DNA of 40,212 nt from CAYQPF01 sp964419225 (lineage in GTDB: Bacteria > Cloacimonadota > Cloacimonadia > Cloacimonadales > CAYQPF01). The position numbers and the translations under genes were made by a program. The number at the start of each line of letters is the position of its first letter. Within the stretch, counting starts at the first letter, position 1. Shown here one piece after another: positions 33,945 to 40,212 of the stretch. Under the pieces are notes generated by a model that saw only the letters and a program-made list of their open reading frames with translations, had not been told where the DNA came from and made no database searches. Where the stretch lies: assembly GCA_964419225.1 (NCBI GenBank), contig CAYQPF010000027.1, positions 1 to 40,212 of the forward strand. Direction: 5' to 3'.

Positions 33945-35666
33945 ATGGAAAAAAGATGGGAGGTATTAGATCCACTTCCGGAGGATCAACTAATACTACG
34001 TAAAAAAATAACGGAAGAGCTAAAATGCTCAGATGTAATTTCAGAATTACTAATACGCAAGAACTTAAACACAAGTGAAGAAATTTACGATTTCTTCCAC
34101 CCCGATTTGAAAAAAGTCAATGATCCTTTTTTGTTTTGTGATATGCATAAAGCTGCAGACAGGATCATTCATGCAATTGAGACTCAGGAACACATCACTA
34201 TTTATGGCGATTATGATGTCGATGGGACAACCTCAACTGCCCTTTTGTATTTAGGTTTAAAGAGACTTAACGCAATAATTAATTATTACATTCCACATCG
34301 GATGGTTGACGGATACGGGTTGTCTTTGAATGGTGTAGATCAGTTAAAACTTGAGGGTACCAGCCTGATTATCAGTGTGGACTGTGGAATAAATGCTTTG
34401 GATGAAGTTCAGCAAATCAATTCTCTCGGGATGGAAATCATTATCACAGATCACCATAATCCCAAGGAAGTTCTGCCCAATGCCTACGCCATCATCAATC
34501 CCAAAGTAATCGACTGTGGGTATCCTTTCCGGGACCTGGCAGGCGTGGGAGTTGCCTACAAACTTCTCATGGCTGTCTATCAAAAACTCAACATCGCTAC
34601 TGAAGATAATATCAATAAATACCTCGATCTGGTCGCTGTCGGTACGATTGCTGATATAGTTTCTCTGACCGGGGAGAACAGAATTTTCTCCAGCATCGGT
34701 TTACAAAGACTGATTGCCCGTAAGAATATCGGGCTGAATGCTTTGATGGATCTGGCTGGAATGTCAACCAAGGAATTGAACACGACAGATATCGTCTTTG
34801 GTCTCGCTCCCAGAATTAATGCTGCCGGACGCATGGGAAGTGCAATGCGGGCTGTAGAACTGATGATCTCTACTGAAGATGGTAAAAGTATGGAGTTAGC
34901 CGAGATAATTGAAAGGGAAAATTCCATCAGACAGCAGATCGATCAAAAGACCTTCGCTGAAGCTTGCGAGATTATCGACAAAAAATATAAAAACATGGCC
35001 GATACCTATTGCATGGTTATTTCTTCAGATGACTGGCATCCCGGTGTAATCGGAATTGTAGCTTCAAAGTTGGTGGAAAAATACTACAGACCTACCATTA
35101 TGATCTCTTTCAACGACGGGCTCGGAAGCGGTTCAGGAAGAAGTATCTCCGAATTTGATCTCTTTGCTGCCTTAACCAATCAGGATACTACCCTGGAAAG
35201 CTTCGGCGGACATAAATATGCTGCAGGTTTAACCATTCTCATGGAATATATTGATACTTTTGAAAATCAACTGAATCAATATGCCCGAACAGTTCTACCC
35301 AAAGAAATGCTCATTCCGCCTCTTAAAATAGACCGCAAGATCGAGCTATATGAGATTAACAGTCACCTCATGGAATGGCTGGATAAATTTGCTCCTTTTG
35401 GCCCTGATAATTCCAGGCCTACCTTCCATACGGATGGGGTTACAATTATCGGCTACCCTTATACCGTCGGCAGAAACCATTTGAAGATCAAAGTTATGAA
35501 AGACGGTTGTATCTTAGATTTGATCGGATTCAATCTGGGAGACATTCTCCCCTTCCTGAAAAAGAATTCTGTGATAGATATAGCGTATTCCCTGGAAATT
35601 AATTCCTGGCAAGATAAAGTAACAATTCAAGGTAAATTGAAGGATATCCATTTTGAAAAGAAATAG
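33945..35666 (+). CDS. recJ: Single-stranded-DNA-specific exonuclease RecJ
   Basis: 573 aa, typical. A 5'-3' exonuclease used in recombination, mismatch and base excision repair. DHH domain motifs: IYGDYDVDGTTS (Asp89, Asp91, Asp93), IISVDCGI, IITDHHNPKE (Asp170, His171, His172), and LVAVGTIADIVSL. DHHA1 part: FGLAPRINAAGRMGSA, WHPGVIGIVASKL and FGGHKYAAGL, then an OB-like end. AAGGA lies 9-10 nt before the ATG. The next gene starts inside its last codons (14-nt overlap), so they are probably translated together. Confidence 0.96.
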   Translation: MEKRWEVLDPLPEDQLILRKKITEELKCSDVISELLIRKNLNTSEEIYDFFHPDLKKVNDPFLFCDMHKAADRIIHAIETQEHITIYGDYDVDGTTSTALLYLGLKRLNAIINYYIPHRMVDGYGLSLNGVDQLKLEGTSLIISVDCGINALDEVQQINSLGMEIIITDHHNPKEVLPNAYAIINPKVIDCGYPFRDLAGVGVAYKLLMAVYQKLNIATEDNINKYLDLVAVGTIADIVSLTGENRIFSSIGLQRLIARKNIGLNALMDLAGMSTKELNTTDIVFGLAPRINAAGRMGSAMRAVELMISTEDGKSMELAEIIERENSIRQQIDQKTFAEACEIIDKKYKNMADTYCMVISSDDWHPGVIGIVASKLVEKYYRPTIMISFNDGLGSGSGRSISEFDLFAALTNQDTTLESFGGHKYAAGLTILMEYIDTFENQLNQYARTVLPKEMLIPPLKIDRKIELYEINSHLMEWLDKFAPFGPDNSRPTFHTDGVTIIGYPYTVGRNHLKIKVMKDGCILDLIGFNLGDILPFLKKNSVIDIAYSLEINSWQDKVTIQGKLKDIHFEKK

Positions 35667-36471
35667 TCTTTGTTTATTATTTTTACTTTTTCTTACTTCC
35701 TGCTCTATTAGCAATTTCCAGCCTGCTTATCTGGTAAAGAACATATCTTTGACAGAGAAATTAAATGATTTGCCGATCGGGCAGAAATATGTCTATTCCA
35801 GCCTCTATAAGACTATTTTTATCATGGATAAAGCAACCAATGAGATTCAGATCTATGCCAATAAGAAGTTTGTGAACAAAGTCGGAGGATTTGGCTTTGA
35901 GAGTAATTCCTTCCGGAAATTATCAGATATCTGTTTATCCTCTGATGGCTTTTTATACGCTTTAGACAGTTTTGCTAAATCAATTAAGAAATTCGATCAG
36001 AACGGTCTGCTTTTAGCAACGATAAATCTGTCCAACAGCAACGATCCCAGACTATTGGAAATATCTGAGGATAACACGCTTTATGTGTATGACCAGAGCA
36101 AGAAGGAGTTTGATGTTTACAGCAATATTGATGGTAAATATCAGTCCTCTTTCGGTAAATTCTTTATGAGTAATCCCCAAAGTATCTCCATCAGCAGATC
36201 AGGACTTTCTGTCTATGATACTGCAGTGAATAAAACTCTGATCTTTAATCTATTGGGGAAACTTGATCTTGAACTGCCTGGAAATGTGATCAGAGATGAT
36301 CACGATAACCTGATTAGTGTCTCCGATTACGGCATTAAAATACAAAACAATCCTTTACTGACCTTTACCAGTAAGTTAAACACTTTTTATTATAAAAATA
36401 CAGTTCTACTGCTGAATTTTGAAAACGAATTATGGATAAGTACAATTACCTATGAAAAACAAACAAATTAA
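35653..36471 (+). CDS. Lipoprotein with NHL/propeller-like repeats
   Basis: 272 aa. TTG start at 35653 within the end of recJ; the downstream sequence gives a clear lipoprotein signal: LLFLLFLTSC with lipobox Leu14-Thr-Ser-Cys17. After Cys17 come strand-rich repeats such as LSDICLSSDGFLYALDSFAKSIKKFDQNGLLL and LLEISEDNTLYVYDQSKKEFDVYS, as in NHL or SMP-30-like propellers of about six blades. Function unknown; an envelope or assembly role is possible. AGGAT lies 8 nt before the TTG. It overlaps lnt by 20 nt, so the lipoprotein and the enzyme that finishes lipoproteins are made in step. Confidence 0.72.
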   Translation: MKRNSLCLLFLLFLTSCSISNFQPAYLVKNISLTEKLNDLPIGQKYVYSSLYKTIFIMDKATNEIQIYANKKFVNKVGGFGFESNSFRKLSDICLSSDGFLYALDSFAKSIKKFDQNGLLLATINLSNSNDPRLLEISEDNTLYVYDQSKKEFDVYSNIDGKYQSSFGKFFMSNPQSISISRSGLSVYDTAVNKTLIFNLLGKLDLELPGNVIRDDHDNLISVSDYGIKIQNNPLLTFTSKLNTFYYKNTVLLLNFENELWISTITYEKQTN

Positions 36472-37999
36472 CATTTATTTATTACCTGTCTTAAGTTCGA
36501 TCCTGCTCGGATTGAGCCGGTTGGATTGGCATCTTGGCTTTTTGGCCTTCTTTGCCTTTATTCCCTTAATCTCTTTCTTCGACAGATTTACCGAAGCTGA
36601 TTATGATGGCAGAAGGATTAGAAAGTTACTCTTTGTTACCCCCCTTCTGTTTGTGATTCCCAACTTCGCTATCAGTTTGCATTGGCTGACGTTGGTCACA
36701 GTCCCGGGCTACTTTGGCATCTGGCTCCTGTACTATACCTACTTTTTAGGTGTATTTACAGTTTTAAAACTTTTCTGGACTCACCTGAATAAGTACAAAT
36801 ATGTTTTATTGATTTGCACTTGGATGTGTTTTGAATACCTGAGCAACTTCGGACAGCTAAGATTTCCCTGGTTGAATTTGGGTTATTCCTTGATCGAATA
36901 TACCTATCTGCTTCAGCCTGCCTCATTGGGAGGAGTTTACCTACTTTCTCTGGTAATAATCCTGATTAATATTCTCTTTCTGGAAAGCTGGAAAACAAAG
37001 AAATTCCTGAAACCGGTTATTTTCTTTGTGCTTTGGCTGGCTCTGGGCTTGTATCAGTATTACAGTATCACTTTGACTGACACCGGTAAAAAGATTGGAA
37101 TCGTGCAGGTCAGCATTCCGCAGGATCTCAAATGGGAAGAATCTTTTTTAGATTCCACCTTTATTTTTTATGAAGACTATTCTAAGAAATGCCTCAATCA
37201 GGGTGCGGAACTTGTCATCTGGCCAGAAGCAGCAACCCCTGTTTATTTACTCAAATATTACATGTACCAGCAGAGAATTACAAATTTCACTTCATTCCAC
37301 AAATGCGACCTGTTCCTGGGTTTCCCGGAATTGGAGCCGGCACCTCCAAGTTACCCGGAAGAATTCAAGTATTACAATGCAGCAACTCAGTTCAATGCAA
37401 ACGGAACTTATCAAAAACCTTATTATAAGAATGTTCTGGTTCCGGTTGGCGAAAGAATGCCTTTCTTAGAAATCTTCCCATTCTTGTGGAAACTGCAGTT
37501 TGGTCAGGCTAATTTTGAGTATGGAACAGAATGCGGATATTTCAAATTCGATAAATACACCTATTCCCCACTCATTTGTTTTGAGATCGCTTTTCCGGAA
37601 TATGTGCAAAAAGCAGCTCAGGCTAATCCTGATTTCTTTGTCACAATCACCAATGATGCCTGGTTCTACCGTTCAGTCGGAACCTATCAGCATGGAATGA
37701 TGACAAAACTGAGAGCGATCGAGACGCGTAAAATGTTCTACAGAGCTGCCAATACAGGAATCTCTATGATCGTTGACCCCAAAGGAAATGTACTGAAACA
37801 ATCAAAGCTCTTTGAAAAAACAACTCTGACCAGTCCGCTCTTATTGTCTGAACAAAAGTCTTTATATACGAAATATCTCAGTTACTATCCTGTCATATTC
37901 CCCATCAGTATGGGATTATGTCTAATATATGCATTATTTTTAAAAATTCAATCTCGTAGAAAACTCAGAGCAATTAAAAATTCCCCTAAACAAAGGTAA
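36452..37999 (+). CDS. lnt: Apolipoprotein N-acyltransferase
   Basis: 515 aa, full length. Transfers a third acyl chain to the N-terminal Cys of lipoproteins at the inner membrane. About seven N-terminal membrane helices, then a nitrilase domain with LVIWPEAATP (Glu259), the basic site near PYYKNVLVPVGERMP (Lys326) and SPLICFEIAFPEY (Cys376), the catalytic Glu-Lys-Cys triad; later TNDAWF and MMTKLRAIETRKMFYRAANTG. A final helix anchors the C-terminus. It implies a Gram-negative style lipoprotein pathway. It starts 20 nt inside the preceding lipoprotein gene; merR follows after 13 nt. Confidence 0.96.
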   Translation: MKNKQINIYLLPVLSSILLGLSRLDWHLGFLAFFAFIPLISFFDRFTEADYDGRRIRKLLFVTPLLFVIPNFAISLHWLTLVTVPGYFGIWLLYYTYFLGVFTVLKLFWTHLNKYKYVLLICTWMCFEYLSNFGQLRFPWLNLGYSLIEYTYLLQPASLGGVYLLSLVIILINILFLESWKTKKFLKPVIFFVLWLALGLYQYYSITLTDTGKKIGIVQVSIPQDLKWEESFLDSTFIFYEDYSKKCLNQGAELVIWPEAATPVYLLKYYMYQQRITNFTSFHKCDLFLGFPELEPAPPSYPEEFKYYNAATQFNANGTYQKPYYKNVLVPVGERMPFLEIFPFLWKLQFGQANFEYGTECGYFKFDKYTYSPLICFEIAFPEYVQKAAQANPDFFVTITNDAWFYRSVGTYQHGMMTKLRAIETRKMFYRAANTGISMIVDPKGNVLKQSKLFEKTTLTSPLLLSEQKSLYTKYLSYYPVIFPISMGLCLIYALFLKIQSRRKLRAIKNSPKQR

Positions 38000-38012
38000 G
38001 CCAGGAGTCTAT

Positions 38013-38369
38013 ATGAAAAAATTATATTATACCATAGGCGAAGTAAGTGATTTACTTGATGTCAAACAACATGTACTCAGATATTGGGAATCAGAATTCA
38101 ATCAGTTACGCCCCAAAAAAGACAAAAACCGTAACCGCCAATATACGGTTGATCATATCACTCTCCTTCAGAGAATCAAGAACTTGTTATATATCGAAAG
38201 ACTGACTATTGAAGGTGCCAAGAAGAAACTCTCCCAGATGTCCAAACAGACTGACCAGTTTGAATTTGATTTTACCAATGATAAAGATCTTATTAAAGAA
38301 GCTATAATTGCAGAACTCACAAATTTGAGAAATCTGCTCTTAAAATTTAAAGACAAGGAGAATGTATGA
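38013..38369 (+). CDS. MerR family transcriptional regulator
   Basis: 118 aa. Winged helix: YYTIGEVSDLLDVKQHVLRYWESEFNQLRPKK, then NRQYTVDHITLLQRIKNLLYIERLTIEGAKKKL, the full MerR DNA-binding region with its wing. The remaining 40 residues are helical and acidic then basic, too short for a ligand-binding domain, with no Cys for metal sensing. This small type, with HVLRYWE, is common in Bacteroidota-like phyla next to housekeeping genes; targets unknown. CAGGAG lies 8 nt before the ATG. It overlaps the next gene by 4 nt (ATGA). Confidence 0.9.
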   Translation: MKKLYYTIGEVSDLLDVKQHVLRYWESEFNQLRPKKDKNRNRQYTVDHITLLQRIKNLLYIERLTIEGAKKKLSQMSKQTDQFEFDFTNDKDLIKEAIIAELTNLRNLLLKFKDKENV

Positions 38370-38959
38370 ACTGGTATATTGCAACCGTAATTGCTCATCC
38401 AATACTCACTGCCGTTATCCAATTTGCCATCCTCGGCACATTCGGCGAGATCATTTCTAAGTGGATCATCAACAAGAAGATCAATATTCCGTTTTCACCT
38501 TTGATGGTTCTCTGGAAGATGGCTGTCTGGTCTATACTGGCAGTCTGTATCAAATATGCGTTTGTCGGATTCCAGGGTTTTGTTGACGAACTCGTCCGTC
38601 ATGGTGGAATGCTTCCTCAAGCATTCGTTGATGTCAAGTTCGTCAGAGCCTTCGGCATTTCCACACTGATGAACCTCCAATTTGGCCTGTTCCTCGTCAT
38701 CTTCCACAGAGTCTTAGATAATCTTCCTTTAAAGCAGAAGAACTGGAAAGGTATCGAAAAAGGGCTTCTCTCGTTGATCTGGTTCTGGATCCCGGCACAT
38801 ACATTTACTTTTATCATGCCAACTGACTTGAGAATCGGCTTAGCTGCCCTTTGGTCCGTAGTACTGGGAATTATTCTCGGCTATTTCAACAGACCACAAA
38901 CAAGCAAATCTGCCTCCGGTCACCATAGCAGTAACCACAAAGGACATAAGAAACACTAA
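38366..38959 (+). CDS. Small membrane protein with a possible Mpv17/PMP22-like look
   Basis: 197 aa with four or five membrane helices. The start NWYIATVIAHPILTAVIQFAILGTFGEIIS and the later FWIPAHTFTFIMPTDLRIGLAALWSVVLGIILGYF recall the order (W)Y...L..HP..T......G...Q and WP...F..VP...R.....W....LS of the Mpv17/PMP22 family. This is by eye and needs a profile search. The C-terminal tail is rich in His, Lys and Ser (GHHSSNHKGHKKH), perhaps metal binding or simply basic. ATG overlaps the merR stop, so the two are translated together; a strong terminator closes the run 30 nt downstream. Confidence 0.5.
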   Translation: MNWYIATVIAHPILTAVIQFAILGTFGEIISKWIINKKINIPFSPLMVLWKMAVWSILAVCIKYAFVGFQGFVDELVRHGGMLPQAFVDVKFVRAFGISTLMNLQFGLFLVIFHRVLDNLPLKQKNWKGIEKGLLSLIWFWIPAHTFTFIMPTDLRIGLAALWSVVLGIILGYFNRPQTSKSASGHHSSNHKGHKKH

Positions 38960-38988
38960 ACTTCTGATTTACACGTTTAATCTATTTC

Positions 38989-39024
38989 AACAGCAGCAGG
39001 AGAAATCTTGCTGCTGTTTTTTTT
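38989..39024 (+). terminator. Rho-independent terminator ending the lnt-merR run
   Basis: Stem AACAGCAGCA / TGCTGCTGTT with a 10-nt loop, followed by a run of eight T. Confidence 0.92.
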
Positions 39025-39137
39025 ATGACTTCCAATGAGAAAGATCAATTATCCCCAAAAGGCACAAGAAACACAAACGAAATTGAGACCAAATATTGCC
39101 TGCATTTGACCAGTCTCAATTACCAGCTTCTCTAATT

Positions 39138-39228
39138 GTCCGTAGGACAAAAGATGTATAGTCGGCAGCTTCAGAGGCAGGTTTGAATGACCACCAATCC
39201 ACGTCCGATAGGACGGAAGATTATTAGT
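39138..39228. repeat. Two related palindromic units in the gene-free spacer
   Basis: 39138-39162 starts GTCCGTAGGACAAAAGATG and ends TATAGT; 39203-39228 starts GTCCGATAGGACGGAAGAT and ends TTATTAGT. Each begins with a GTCC...GGAC dyad and continues with a similar tail, 65 nt apart. Apart from these, a terminator and the promoter below, I see nothing in 38960-39462. Confidence 0.6.
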
Positions 39229-39392
39229 CTCTGTTTAAAATACTATGTATGTCATTTAATCAAACTGTTTTAGCTAAGCAAAAACTTATAGAACCCCTTT
39301 TTGACTAAGAAACTCTACAAAACTGCTGCATACTATATGGAGAAGCTTGAACAATCTCATTTATTAAAGAGTAACTTGAATCGAAAATTTTC

Positions 39393-39421
39393 TTGACAAC
39401 ATTAGTTCATTCTTATAATTT
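39393..39421 (+). promoter_or_regulatory. Sigma70-type promoter for the last gene
   Basis: TTGACA (39393-39398) with TATAAT at 39414-39419 (15-nt gap) or TAATTT at 39416-39421 (17-nt gap). The start codon is 42-44 nt further on, after AAGGAGG. Confidence 0.55.
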
Positions 39422-39462
39422 ATTCAATGATAAAAAGCTTATAATCATATAAGGAGGAAACT

Positions 39463-40212
39463 ATGGAAAAAGATTTTCACTATTGTGCAATTAAGTTACT
39501 AGCTCAAAAAGCAGGATTTAATGAGGACGATGCACAAACAATAGCATATGCATCACAGTTTGTTGATGATGCAATTGCTCATAAACCATTAAATATCAAC
39601 AATATCGGAAATATTGATGAACTGAAAAGTTTAAATTTGAGGTTAACTGAAGATGGATGGTTTGATCCTACCTGTACAGCCCACAAAGGTCTTCAATACA
39701 TTGATGGATTGAAGAAGGATGTTCAAAGATATATATATATTTCCTTTCACTTTATCCCAGGTACACCTTATCTCAAAGGGGTTGAAAGTTACAATTACAT
39801 AACAGTGCCAGGCGGCATTATGGCAAAGAACCTGGTTTTTCAGGCATTAAATGAGTTGAAAGCTGCATCAACACAGAAAGACAGAAAATATGCCTTGATT
39901 AGATTGGGTATTGCTTTACATAGTTATGCAGATACATGGTCCCATCAAAGATTTTCAGGCCGAAAAAGTACTAAGGATAATGATATTGAAAGAGTAGCAA
40001 TTTGGGATAATGGGAAATGGATTGAAAGGAATTGGTTAAAAAAAGCTATTTACAATGCTTCTCCTGATATTGGGCATGGTGAAGCCTCAGATTTACCAGA
40101 TATGTCAAACATTTGTTGGAAATATGAACATGATGCTTCAGGTATCGAAATTGAAAGAGATAATACGAGGTACTTTTTAGAAGCAGCAGAAAATATTATG
40201 ACTATTCTATGT
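39463..40212 (+). CDS. DUF6765-like protein, 3' end beyond the window
   Basis: 250 codons are open to the window edge with no stop. AAGGAGG (39451-39457) precedes the ATG by 5 nt. Start MEKDFHYCAIKLLAQKAGF, then IAYASQFVDDA, FDPTCTAHKG, FHFIPGTPY, LIRLGIALHSYADTWSHQRFSG. The DFHY start, the YASQxVDDA segment, TAHxG and the ALHxYADTWSHQ motif match the DUF6765 family as I remember it; the His/Asp motifs suggest a metal-dependent helical hydrolase fold like that of S1/P1 nuclease or phospholipase C, but no activity is known to me. It has no signal peptide. It stands alone behind its own promoter. Confidence 0.75.
   Translation, partial: MEKDFHYCAIKLLAQKAGFNEDDAQTIAYASQFVDDAIAHKPLNINNIGNIDELKSLNLRLTEDGWFDPTCTAHKGLQYIDGLKKDVQRYIYISFHFIPGTPYLKGVESYNYITVPGGIMAKNLVFQALNELKAASTQKDRKYALIRLGIALHSYADTWSHQRFSGRKSTKDNDIERVAIWDNGKWIERNWLKKAIYNASPDIGHGEASDLPDMSNICWKYEHDASGIEIERDNTRYFLEAAENIMTILC

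Overview
The window looks like a chromosome segment from an uncultured, AT-rich, Gram-negative-type bacterium, most likely candidate phylum Cloacimonadota (WWE1) or a close relative of the Marinimicrobia/KSB1/Ignavibacteria kind. The main evidence is four secreted proteins ending in the NPFNP-type C-terminal sorting module (FlgD-like Ig fold, type IX secretion style). An Lnt with an intact Glu/Lys/Cys triad and intergenic space full of small palindromes and heptamer repeats fit this. The phylum call is inference. All genes but one lie on the + strand. No tRNA, rRNA, transposase or CRISPR array was seen.

Layout. (1) 1-7336: two tandem paralogous secreted proteins of about 1,000 aa, each with about 16 propeller-like repeats, each followed by a heptamer array and the same terminator. 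They are separated by about 890 bp of palindromic repeats. Their ends are identical in DNA while their middles have diverged. A 123-bp MITE-like element follows the second copy. (2) 7506-20217: a glycan-use locus with a GH130 mannoside phosphorylase, an exported CBM9-like sugar-binding protein, an ABC solute-binding protein fused to its permease, a secreted sorting-domain protein, a second permease with a periplasmic insertion of about 370 residues made of GH42-like repeats, and a GH38 alpha-mannosidase. No ABC ATPase is present. (3) 20788-24915: a response regulator with a Cys4 tail, a membrane metallophosphoesterase, a YtcJ-type amidohydrolase interrupted by an in-frame TAA, and a metallo-beta-lactamase-fold hydrolase. 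(4) 24934-26881: a GNAT acetyltransferase on the - strand, a DUF697-like protein and a small charged protein behind a perfect 20-bp palindrome. (5) 27375-38959: a tightly packed housekeeping run of M42 peptidase, murI, a degenerate M29-like protein, pyrG, a secreted SBBP propeller protein, recJ, a lipoprotein, lnt, a MerR regulator and a membrane protein with an Mpv17-like look, closed by a strong terminator. (6) 39463 to the end: the first 250 codons of a DUF6765-like gene.

How the genes work together. The region 2 genes suggest capture, import and breakdown of mannose-containing oligosaccharides. The CBM9-like protein and the fused binding protein would capture the ligand outside the inner membrane, the two permeases would move it, GH38 would trim alpha-mannose, and GH130 would phosphorolyse a beta-mannosyl linkage. 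The permease pair, with the binding protein fused to one subunit and a repeat-built periplasmic domain inserted in the other, is the most unusual system in the window. The second theme is the intergenic DNA: heptamer arrays of several sequence families that all share the triplet AGT, plus several palindrome families, often beginning at stop codons.
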